From positions 1 to 64,000 of the forward strand of contig NZ_AKFJ01000089.1 in the NCBI RefSeq assembly GCF_000272475.1: a stretch of 64,000 bases of DNA, written 5' to 3'. The notes beneath the pieces were generated by a model. That model searched no databases. It saw only the letters and a program-made list of their open reading frames with translations, and was not told the DNA's origin. Made by a program: the position numbers and the translations under genes. Position 1 is the stretch's first letter, and every line of letters begins with the position of its first letter. Origin of the DNA: Novosphingobium sp. Rr 2-17 (GTDB taxonomy: Bacteria; Pseudomonadota; Alphaproteobacteria; Sphingomonadales; Sphingomonadaceae). Shown here in pieces: positions 50,595 to 59,460 of this stretch.

Positions 50595-51107
50595 TTAGGC
50601 GGCTTGCGTCTGGCAGATCTCGGCCCACTTCTGGACCGTGACATCGCCTTCGATGGTCTGGATCAGGATCGCAGCCGCCGTCGCTGCTTCGAAGCGATAG
50701 GCCGCCCCGACCGGCAGCAGCGCCTGGTGGCCCCGGCCCAGCACGACGCGTCCCATTTTGCGACCCTCGGGCAGGACGTCGGCGATCTGCACCGCGCCTT
50801 CGCGTTGTGGATCGACGTGGGCAGTAGGATCAGCAAGCTTGAGGAAGTGGACCTCGACGCTACCGTCCACGCACACGACGAACTCGTCATGCGCGCAAGT
50901 GTACCAAGGCGAGATGCCCTCTGCGCGAGCGACCTCGATCACGTATTCGAAGTTCTTGCCCACCGCGACCCGCTCGTAAGGCGCGGACGTGGCGGCGACT
51001 TCGAAGATGTTGGAAAAGACATAATTGCGCGGATTGTCGTCGATGATCTCGACACCGCCCTTGCGATAGTCGGCCAGCGAACCGAACTGCGTGACAACGT
51101 CAGCCAT
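50595..51107 (-). CDS. hqdA: hydroquinone 1,2-dioxygenase, small subunit
   Basis: 170 residues. Family segments: GGVEIIDDNPRNYVFSNIFE, PYERVAVGKNFEYVIEVARA, SPWYTCAHDEFVVCVDGSVE and LLPVGAAYRFEAATAAAILI, as in the small subunit (HapC/PnpC/HqdA). It is structural and needed for activity of the alpha2-beta2 enzyme. It is the first gene of the minus-strand set, 22 bases before the large subunit, and faces an AraC gene upstream on the same strand. Confidence 0.92.
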   Translation of the reverse strand: MADVVTQFGSLADYRKGGVEIIDDNPRNYVFSNIFEVAATSAPYERVAVGKNFEYVIEVARAEGISPWYTCAHDEFVVCVDGSVEVHFLKLADPTAHVDPQREGAVQIADVLPEGRKMGRVVLGRGHQALLPVGAAYRFEAATAAAILIQTIEGDVTVQKWAEICQTQAA

Positions 51108-51274
51108 GGTGCGAAAATTTCCTCTCGAAGACTTGCCTCGGCGTGCTTCGATGTGTGGGCCTTCACCTTTGCGACGGACCCAGCAGCTTCGAGCAAGCCT
51201 GTTTTATGATGGCAAGCCGACGTTAGCCGACGCGCAGGGTGACGGCCTGCACAAACCCGCCTTTTTCCTGTCGA

Positions 51275-51295
51275 ATCCGGACAGACTGCCCGGAT
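51275..51295. promoter_or_regulatory. inverted repeat between araC-type and dioxygenase genes
   Basis: ATCCGG-N9-CCGGAT lies 168 bp upstream of the dioxygenase small-subunit start and two bases from the AraC gene stop. It may be a regulator site for the hqd genes or a weak terminator of the AraC gene; no T-run follows. Confidence 0.35.
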
Positions 51296-51296
51296 A

Positions 51297-52199
51297 TTAG
51301 TTACGCAGCGCCCGGCGATAGGCGGCGGGTGTCGCTCCTTGCTGGCGACCGAACAGCCGAGTGAGGTGTTCCTGACTGCTGAAACCGCAGCGATAGGCGA
51401 TCTCGGCAATAGCAAGGTCGCCGCGCAGCAACTCGCGCGCGCGGGCCAGGCGTTGCTCGATCACGTGTTGGTGCGGGGTGCGCCCGGTCGCCCGCTTGAA
51501 CTGCCGGGCGAACTGGAAGGCGCCGAGGCCGGCGGCAGCGGCCAGATCCTCGATCCGCAAAGGTTGCTCCATCTGCGCTTCGATCAGATCATCGACGGCG
51601 ACCAACTGGCGCCGCGTCAGCCCCTCACGTCGATCATCGGGCAGCGACGTGCCGGTCGAATGGCACCGCACCAGTTGTGCTGCGAGCAGCCGCGCGGCAC
51701 CGTCTGCAAAGAAATCGGACTGGCGATCAACCATCATGGTAACGGCGCTGCGCCCCAATTGCTCGATCAGCGGATCGTGCTCACCCAGGCGCGGCATGAA
51801 TTCCACCCTCGCGGGATCGCCCTTGCATAGCTCGGCTGCGGCGGCGAGCAGCAAGCTGCGACGGACATACAAGTGGACGGTTTCGAGCGGGTCCATCAAT
51901 TCGACTCCGAAATCGCGGCCCGCCGGCAGCAGAAACAGCCCGCCCTTCCCGATCCGCCGTTTCGCCTTGTCGCCACTCAGGTCGCGCTCGACTCGCGCAG
52001 GCCCCGTCAGATGAACGATGACGAGATGATCGTCACAAGCCTCGTAGCGATCGCGATACGGTCGCTCGAACTGATGCGACGCGTAGAGCGAGCGCCAGCC
52101 CAACTCGTCGCTGGATCGCGCGATCCGGTGCTCTGGACGCAGCAGAATGCCGTGAGTTTGCCCAGCGGTAAACGCCTGTCCCTTAGCGGAAGCCATCAT
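51297..52199 (-). CDS. AraC-family transcriptional activator
   Basis: 300 residues. N-terminal AraC-ligand-like part, including the FxRPYRDRYEACDDHLVIVH and FLLPAGRDF patterns, and a C-terminal double HTH (LRIEDLAAAAGLGAFQFARQ then FKRATGRTPHQHVIEQRLAR; AEIAYRCGFSSQEHLTRLFG). AGGAG before MMASAKG supports the start. It lies upstream of and codirected with the hydroquinone dioxygenase genes and is divergent from the CoA-transferase genes, so it may activate both. Confidence 0.9.
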   Translation of the reverse strand: MMASAKGQAFTAGQTHGILLRPEHRIARSSDELGWRSLYASHQFERPYRDRYEACDDHLVIVHLTGPARVERDLSGDKAKRRIGKGGLFLLPAGRDFGVELMDPLETVHLYVRRSLLLAAAAELCKGDPARVEFMPRLGEHDPLIEQLGRSAVTMMVDRQSDFFADGAARLLAAQLVRCHSTGTSLPDDRREGLTRRQLVAVDDLIEAQMEQPLRIEDLAAAAGLGAFQFARQFKRATGRTPHQHVIEQRLARARELLRGDLAIAEIAYRCGFSSQEHLTRLFGRQQGATPAAYRRALRN

Positions 52200-52360
52200 C
52201 GGGTCGCTCCTTGGCTGACCATCTGCATCATCTCACCACGCGGTCGAACCGCTTCTATTTTGAAAAATCCTACAGCAGCCGTTTGCGTAGCGCGAGCAGT
52301 TTGCCTAATGTTCGAATAACGGTCAACACGTCCGATTATCGTGCATTAGGAGCTGTCTTG

Positions 52361-53068
52361 ATGAGTAAGATCTGGCCCAACCCCAAGTCCGCGCTGGACG
52401 GGCTGTTGTTCGACGGGATGACGATCATGTCGGGCGGGTTCGGTCTTTCGGGCAATCCCGAAAGCCTGATCCCCCAGATCAGGGCATCGGGCGTCAAGAA
52501 CCTGACGGTGATCTCCAATAACGCCGGCGCAGAAGGCTTCGGCCTGTGGATGCTGCTGGAAAGCAGGCAAGTGCGCAAAATGATCTCGTCCTACGTGGGT
52601 GAGAACAAGCTGTTCGAAACGCAGTACTTGTCAGGCGAACTGGAATTGGAATTGAACCCGCAAGGCACCCTGGCCGAGCGTATCCGCGCTGGCGGGGCGG
52701 GCATCCCGGCGTTCTACACCAAGACCGGAGTGGGCACTGTAGTCGCCGAGGGAAAACCGGTCGAGGTGTTCGAAGGCGAGGAATACGTCCGCGAAACCTG
52801 GCTGCGCGCGGACCTATCGATCGTGAAGGCCTGGCGCGCCGACGCTGCCGGGAACCTCATGTTCCGCAAGACCGCGCGCAACTTCAACCCCAACATGGCG
52901 ACGGCGGGCAAAGTCACCGTAGTCGAGGTGGAAGAGATCGTGCCCGAAGGCACTTTCGATCCCGACGCGATCCATCTGCCCGGCATCTACGTGGACCGCA
53001 TCGTCCTATCCACCATCAACGAAAAGCTGATCGAAAAGCGCACCGTGCGTGAAAGGGAGACTGCCTGA
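52361..53068 (+). CDS. pcaI: 3-oxoacid CoA-transferase, subunit A
   Basis: 235 residues from [26 protein letters not shown] lying eight bases ahead. [20 protein letters not shown] is the CoA-transferase family GxGxxGxP-like signature, and [20 protein letters not shown] and [13 protein letters not shown] also match. Together with subunit B it forms 3-oxoadipyl-CoA from 3-oxoadipate and succinyl-CoA; acetoacetate as substrate is possible from sequence, but the neighbours favour 3-oxoadipate. Stop and next start overlap (TGATG). Confidence 0.9.
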   Translation: MSKIWPNPKSALDGLLFDGMTIMSGGFGLSGNPESLIPQIRASGVKNLTVISNNAGAEGFGLWMLLESRQVRKMISSYVGENKLFETQYLSGELELELNPQGTLAERIRAGGAGIPAFYTKTGVGTVVAEGKPVEVFEGEEYVRETWLRADLSIVKAWRADAAGNLMFRKTARNFNPNMATAGKVTVVEVEEIVPEGTFDPDAIHLPGIYVDRIVLSTINEKLIEKRTVRERETA

Positions 53069-53718
53069 TGCCTTGGAACCGCGACCAAATGGCCGCCCGC
53101 GCCGCGCAGGAACTGCAGGACGGTTATTACGTCAACCTGGGGATCGGCATCCCTACACTGGTGGCCAATCACGTTCCGGTCGGCGTCAACGTCACGCTGC
53201 AAAGCGAGAACGGGATGCTGGGCATCGGCCCGTTCCCTTATGACGACGAGGTCGATCCCGACCTCATCAATGCCGGAAAACAGACCGTGACGGCGCTGCC
53301 GACGTCCAGCTTCTTTTCCAGCGCGGACAGCTTCGCAATGATCCGCGGCGGCCACATCGACATGGCGGTGCTGGGGGCGATGGAAGTCGCGGCCAATGGC
53401 GATCTCGCCAACTGGACGATCCCCGGCAAGATGGTGAAAGGCATGGGCGGGGCAATGGACCTGGTCGCCGGGGTCAAGCGCGTGGTGGTGGTGATGGACC
53501 ACGTTTCCAAGAACGGCGCGCCCAAGATCCTGCCCGAATGCTCGCTGCCGTTGACCGGCAAGGCGGTGGTGGACCTGATCATCACCGACTTGGGCGTCAT
53601 CGCGGTCGACAAGGCTGGTTTGCGGCTGGTCGAACTTGCCCCCGGCATCACCGTGGACGAGATCGTCGCCAAGACCGGTGCGCCGCTCAATCTCACAGCG
53701 TTCGAGGAGACCGCCTGA
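53068..53718 (+). CDS. pcaJ: 3-oxoacid CoA-transferase, subunit B
   Basis: 216 residues. Beta-subunit motifs: [40 protein letters not shown] with the catalytic Glu of [20 protein letters not shown] and [16 protein letters not shown]. It completes the enzyme with subunit A. One base separates its stop from the thiolase start. Confidence 0.92.
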   Translation: MPWNRDQMAARAAQELQDGYYVNLGIGIPTLVANHVPVGVNVTLQSENGMLGIGPFPYDDEVDPDLINAGKQTVTALPTSSFFSSADSFAMIRGGHIDMAVLGAMEVAANGDLANWTIPGKMVKGMGGAMDLVAGVKRVVVVMDHVSKNGAPKILPECSLPLTGKAVVDLIITDLGVIAVDKAGLRLVELAPGITVDEIVAKTGAPLNLTAFEETA

Positions 53719-53719
53719 C

Positions 53720-54925
<1,206 letters not shown>

Positions 54926-55045
54926 CCATACTTCAACCGATAAAAGTTCACCCCCAAGCGTCGGCGGCAAGCTATCGCGCGCGCGATTTGGTGGTACGCC
55001 CGATCCGCAGATGGCCCCGTCCTGGGGTGACGAAGGCACGCCGAG

Positions 55046-55819
55046 ATGACCGAAAGCACGTCCGACCCCAATTTCATGACCTCGCTCGCGCGGGGGCTGT
55101 CGGTGTTGGAAGCCTTCGCCACGCTTGGGCCGGACCAGACCGTGGCCGGCCTCGCCCGGCACACCGGCCTGGCGCGCGGAGTCGTCGCGCGGTGTTTGCA
55201 CACGCTTGTCGTCACCGGCTACATCGATCGCAACGACCGCTTGTTCTCGGTGCGCCCTAGTGTGCTGAGACTGGCCGATGCCTATTTGTCGGACCGCTCG
55301 CTGTCCGGCCTGGCACAGCCGCTTTTGGAAGCATTGCGCGACGAGATCGGCGAATCCTGTTCGATGGGCGTGCTCGACGGCGCGGACGTGCTTTACGTCG
55401 CGCGTGCCTCGCACAGCCGGATCATGCGGATCGGCTTGCACGTGGGCAGCCGACTGCCGGCCTGGAACACTTCGATGGGCCGCGTCCTGCTCGCCGGCCT
55501 GCCCGTTGCCGACCGCAATCGGCTTATCCCGCCGGACCCACTTCCCCGCCGGACCACCAGCAGCATTTCTAGCCGAGAGGCGCTTGATCGGGTACTGGAG
55601 CTAGTGGAGCGCGACGGGTTTGCGCTGATCGATCAGGAACTTGAACTGGGCTTGGTGTCTATCGCTGTCCCGGTGATGAGCCGAGACGGGCGCGTTCTGG
55701 CAGCCCTCAACGTCGGCGCAAATGCAAGCAGCCGTACGCCACAGGATCTGCTCGACACCGTGCTTCCAAAATTGCGTACCGCCGCCGCAACGCTTTCTGG
55801 GGAATTGCACCGCAGGTGA
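55046..55819 (+). CDS. IclR-family regulator, PcaR/PobR-like
   Basis: 257 residues. MTSLARGLSVLEAFATLGPD then QTVAGLARHTGLARGVVARC is the PcaR/PobR-type N-terminus, with LHTLVVTGYIDRNDRLFSVR. The effector domain has SMGVLDGADVLYVARASHS, PAWNTSMGRVLLAGLP and FALIDQELELGLVSIAVPV. Relatives activate beta-ketoadipate genes in response to 3-oxoadipate or related acids. It lies 120 bp after pcaF and 91 bp before the intradiol dioxygenase, all in the same direction. Confidence 0.9.
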   Translation: MTESTSDPNFMTSLARGLSVLEAFATLGPDQTVAGLARHTGLARGVVARCLHTLVVTGYIDRNDRLFSVRPSVLRLADAYLSDRSLSGLAQPLLEALRDEIGESCSMGVLDGADVLYVARASHSRIMRIGLHVGSRLPAWNTSMGRVLLAGLPVADRNRLIPPDPLPRRTTSSISSREALDRVLELVERDGFALIDQELELGLVSIAVPVMSRDGRVLAALNVGANASSRTPQDLLDTVLPKLRTAAATLSGELHRR

Positions 55820-55910
55820 TCGCCACCGGGCGGACGCCTGTCGTTTCGCCTTGCGAAGCGACCGACATTGCTGTGCCCTACCGTTCGACAAGCAGTAAAG
55901 CAGCAGTGCC

Positions 55911-56780
55911 ATGGTCCCAGACTACGACGAGAGCAACATAACTGCCGCTGTGCTGGGCAGCCTCACCAATGCGAAATCAGAACGCGCGCGTCACATCAGC
56001 GAAGCGATGGTCCGGCATTTGCACGCTTTCATCCGGGAGATCGAACCTACCGAGGCCGAGTGGATGGCCGGCATCGATTTCCTGACGCGTACGGGTCAGA
56101 TGTGCAGCCAATCTCGCCAGGAGTTCATTTTGCTCTCCGACACTCTGGGGGCTTCGATGCTGGTCGATGCGATCAACCATCGCCTTCCTTCCGGAGCCAC
56201 GGCAACGACCGTCTTAGGTCCGTTCTATACCCCGCCGCCGGAATTTGGCGACGGTGACGACATGAGCAATGAACTGGAAGGCGCACCGCTTTTCATCGAA
56301 GGCTCCGTTGCATCGGTATCCGGCGAACGGCTGGCCGGTGCCTTGGTGGACATCTGGCATTGCGATTCCGAAGGGTTCTACGACCTCCAGCAGCCGACCG
56401 GCATCGACGTGCTTTCCGGCAGGGGACGCTTTCGAACCCAAGCGGACGGTAGTTTCCATCTATGGACGGTGCGCCCCACCGCCTACCCCATTCCAGCCGA
56501 TGGCCCCGTCGGCGAAATGCTGGCTGTGCAGGGGCGGCACCCCTTCCGCCCTGAACACGTCCATTTTCGGGTTGAAGCACCCGGCCATCACGAGCTCGTC
56601 ACCCACTTGTTCGCGCGAGGGGATGACTGGCTGCTTTCGGACGTTGTGTTCGGGGTGAAAGACGCGCTGATCCGATCGTTCGAGCAGCATGAGGGCGGCA
56701 TCGCACGCGATGGTCGCGTGATGGACGGAACTTGGTTCACCTTGCGTGCAGACTTTGGCCTGGCTCCCGCCACTAAATGA
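55911..56780 (+). CDS. intradiol ring-cleavage dioxygenase, probable hydroxyquinol 1,2-dioxygenase
   Basis: 289 residues. An N-terminal helical dioxygenase domain (1-95) precedes the catalytic barrel. Fe(III) ligands can be assigned: Tyr157 in CDSEGFYDLQ, Tyr192 in PTAYPIPADGP, His216 and His218 in FRPEHVHFRV. LGPFYTPPPEF is the usual loop. Length and the HPFRPEHVHF and TVRPTAYPIP segments favour hydroxyquinol over catechol 1,2-dioxygenase, but that is not proven. The product of hydroxyquinol would be maleylacetate, the substrate of the reductase at 46832. Confidence 0.85.
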   Translation: MVPDYDESNITAAVLGSLTNAKSERARHISEAMVRHLHAFIREIEPTEAEWMAGIDFLTRTGQMCSQSRQEFILLSDTLGASMLVDAINHRLPSGATATTVLGPFYTPPPEFGDGDDMSNELEGAPLFIEGSVASVSGERLAGALVDIWHCDSEGFYDLQQPTGIDVLSGRGRFRTQADGSFHLWTVRPTAYPIPADGPVGEMLAVQGRHPFRPEHVHFRVEAPGHHELVTHLFARGDDWLLSDVVFGVKDALIRSFEQHEGGIARDGRVMDGTWFTLRADFGLAPATK

Positions 56781-56985
56781 ACGATCTTACGGAAGTTACG
56801 CAAACGCATTAACCTGATGTCATAAAGAATTATAAGTTAATTATGCTCTAATAGATCAGAACAATGCATCTTGCTGCTATAGTCAAAGTTTATGTTCAGA
56901 AGTTACTTTATCCTGCTCATTCGCCTCTACGCCATTATGCTAGATCAAATCCCCGCTAAGCCGTAGTTTTTATAGAGACCTCAAG

Positions 56986-59328
56986 TTAAACACGAAACGC
57001 GTCTGGGGGCCATGCAGAAGACTCTCGGGCGAAGGAAAAATCGGGTTCCGCCTGCATATAAAATGTCAGTTTTCCGCCCGCCATTAATTCGTCGTGGGTG
57101 ATCCAGCTGCGATGTAATGGTTGTCCTCGAAATTCGACTCGACCAAAATACGGACGGTCGAACGCGTTACCACGCGCCTCGATCGACAACTTGCGACCGT
57201 TGCCCAATCGCACCTCGGCCCGATCGAACAGCGGGCTGCCCAGGACATACACAGCGCTTACCGGATCGACGGGATAAAAGCCGAGCGCCGATAGTACGAA
57301 CCATGCGCTCATTTGTCCGCAGTCGTCGTTGCCGATAATTCCGGCGGCATTTGCAGAATACATCGTCGTAAGCAGCCGCCGGACCATCCGCTGCGTCTTC
57401 CAGTGCGCGCCGCACCATGCGTAAAGGTACGCGACATGATGCGAGGGTTCGTTGCCGTGGGCGTACTGGCCGACCAACCCGCTGATGTCTGGCGGAGCGC
57501 CCTTGGGCAAGACCGACGGCGCCGAAAACAGCGCGTCCAGTTGCGCTTCCAGACGACCGGGGCCGCCCATCGCTTGAGCAAGACCATAAATGTCGTGCTG
57601 GTTGAGAAACGTGGCCTGCCAGCCATTGCTTTCGGTGTAATCGTGCCACTTGTCCAAGTGCCCCAGCGACACCGGATCGTACGGTACCGCCCATGTGCCG
57701 TCGTCAAGGCGGGGCCGGGCAAATCCGATCGCAGGATCGAACACGTTGCGCCAGTTGCGCGAACGGTTTTCCAGCCTTTCTGCGTCGAAAAGCGCACCCG
57801 CGGCTCTTGCGATGCTCGCGGATGCGTAGTCGTCATACGCGTATTCGAGCGTACGGCTGACACTCTCGAAAACCTTGTCCGCGGGCACATAGCCTTTTTG
57901 ATCGTACAGCGGGATTCCCAGGGCGTTGTCTTGCGCCGGCGTATCGAAATCCAAGGCCCGTTTGCGGATGCCGGGCCAGGCAGCGGCGTAGTCGCCCGGA
58001 ATTCCCTTGGCCATAGCCTCTGCCAGCACGGGTACTGAATGCCAGCCGATCATACAGCCAGTCTCTACCCCCTGCAGCGGCCATACGGGCGGCCCGTAAG
58101 GGCTTTGCTTGGTCTGGCGAACTAGATCCGCTACCATATCGCGCACAAAGCCTGGGCGCAGCAGCGTTTGCAAGGGGTGGAACGCCCGGTAGGTATCCCA
58201 CAAAGAGTATGCGCTGTACGCCCGCTCGCCCGGCGGCAATTGGTGGGTCTGCCGATCCAGCCCGATCGTGCGGCCATCCACGTCGGAAAACAGGGTGGGA
58301 GATAGCGCGGCATGGTAGAGCGCCGTTGCCATGATCTTGCGTTGGTCGGCCGTGCCACCACTTACGGTGACTTGGTCGAGTTCTGCTTGCCACGCCTCAC
58401 TTGCCGCCTGGCGATAGGCCTCGAACCGAAAGTGGGGGGCTTCGGCTGCCAGATTGGCCCTCGCGCCGGCAAGGTCAACCGCGGACACGGCCGTGCGAAC
58501 AACGATCGGTTCGGCGGCCGCGTCATCGAAATGAACTGCGGCCTTGAGCCGCAGCCCGGCGACATGCGTGCTTCCCAAAGGTTGGGCAGCATCACCATCG
58601 CCGAACAGCTCAACTCGGTCAGGCATCCGCGAAAACTGCATAGCAAAATAGATGCGCCGCCCTTTCGCCCAGCGAAAGACGCGGCGCGTCCCGGTCAGCG
58701 TGCCATCGGGCTCGAGCGTCAGTTCCGCCTCATCGATCAGCGGAGGGTGATCGGTAACGTCTTGAACGAGGTGCGCCAGATCAATCAGCAGATGGCCTGC
58801 CGCTCCCCCGGAGCGCGGAAAGACGTGACGCTGTATGCCCGCTCGCAATGTCGCGGTCAGCTCCGAGGTAACGCCATTTTCAAGCGCCACTCGATAATAG
58901 CCCGGCTCCGCCACTTCTCCGGCGTATCGTAAGCGATAGCCCTCATCAGGCCGATCGAGCGCCCCCGGAATCAGTCTGACCGGGCCTCTGCACGGCACGA
59001 CCAGGACGTCCAGCATATCGCCGATCCCGGTCCCCGAAAGATGGGTGTGCGAAAACCCCAGCAAAGATGGATCGCCGTGGTGGTAGCCCGAGCAGGTGGC
59101 CCAGCGCGCCGTGTCGGTATCCGGGCTGAGCTGCACCATGCCGAACGGCAGGGATACGCCAGGGAACGTATGCCCGTCTCCACCGGTGCCGATAAAAAGA
59201 TCGGGTGAAGCGCGCTGCGCCTTCGCACCGGCTTTGGCATCGGCCGCAACCGCCAGGTCACGAAGCACCACCGCCACGCCGATATGGCACGTGCCGACCA
59301 TTAACGCGCGGCGGCCAAGCAGTCTCAT
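56986..59328 (-). CDS. GH92-family alpha-1,2-mannosidase
   Basis: 780 residues. N-terminal export signal with an RR pair (GRRALMVG). GH92 signatures: IGTGGDGHTFPGVSLPFGMV, QLSPDTDTARWATCSGYHHG, GFSHTHLSGTGIGDMLDVLV and, near the C-terminus, IIGNDDCGQMSAWFVLSALG then FYPVDP. The enzymes trim alpha-mannose from N-glycans or mannans in the periplasm or at the surface, with Ca2+. It lies downstream of a carbohydrate-type TonB receptor on the same strand, separated by a terminator-like hairpin. Confidence 0.93.
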   Translation of the reverse strand: MRLLGRRALMVGTCHIGVAVVLRDLAVAADAKAGAKAQRASPDLFIGTGGDGHTFPGVSLPFGMVQLSPDTDTARWATCSGYHHGDPSLLGFSHTHLSGTGIGDMLDVLVVPCRGPVRLIPGALDRPDEGYRLRYAGEVAEPGYYRVALENGVTSELTATLRAGIQRHVFPRSGGAAGHLLIDLAHLVQDVTDHPPLIDEAELTLEPDGTLTGTRRVFRWAKGRRIYFAMQFSRMPDRVELFGDGDAAQPLGSTHVAGLRLKAAVHFDDAAAEPIVVRTAVSAVDLAGARANLAAEAPHFRFEAYRQAASEAWQAELDQVTVSGGTADQRKIMATALYHAALSPTLFSDVDGRTIGLDRQTHQLPPGERAYSAYSLWDTYRAFHPLQTLLRPGFVRDMVADLVRQTKQSPYGPPVWPLQGVETGCMIGWHSVPVLAEAMAKGIPGDYAAAWPGIRKRALDFDTPAQDNALGIPLYDQKGYVPADKVFESVSRTLEYAYDDYASASIARAAGALFDAERLENRSRNWRNVFDPAIGFARPRLDDGTWAVPYDPVSLGHLDKWHDYTESNGWQATFLNQHDIYGLAQAMGGPGRLEAQLDALFSAPSVLPKGAPPDISGLVGQYAHGNEPSHHVAYLYAWCGAHWKTQRMVRRLLTTMYSANAAGIIGNDDCGQMSAWFVLSALGFYPVDPVSAVYVLGSPLFDRAEVRLGNGRKLSIEARGNAFDRPYFGRVEFRGQPLHRSWITHDELMAGGKLTFYMQAEPDFSFARESSAWPPDAFRV

Positions 59329-59367
59329 GCGCTCACCACCACGCGAAGGATCGGCGGGAAAAGGTCA

Positions 59368-59397
59368 CGCCTGCCGGACCTTGTGGTCCGACAGGCG
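59368..59397 (-). terminator. hairpin between TonB receptor and GH92 genes
   Basis: On the minus strand CGCCTG-T-CGGACC pairs with GGTCCG-G-CAGGCG (one mismatch) around a four-base loop, followed 4 bases later by TTTT. It follows the receptor stop and precedes the GH92 start by 40 bp, so it may reduce read-through and set a lower level of the mannosidase. Confidence 0.6.
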
Positions 59398-59460
59398 TTC
59401 GTTGTCGTGCACCCGCGCTCTGGAGGAGGATTGAACGCGGGCGACACGACCGGGGGGAGA

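Noticed and set aside
49247..50641. Plus-strand open frame of about 464 codons
   Set aside because: Antisense to the hydroquinone dioxygenase large subunit and aldehyde dehydrogenase; Arg/Val/Ala-rich with no domain.
52328..52348. Further copy of the 21-bp motif before the CoA-transferase genes
   Set aside because: Only about 13 of 21 positions agree and its orientation relative to the gene differs from the other copies.
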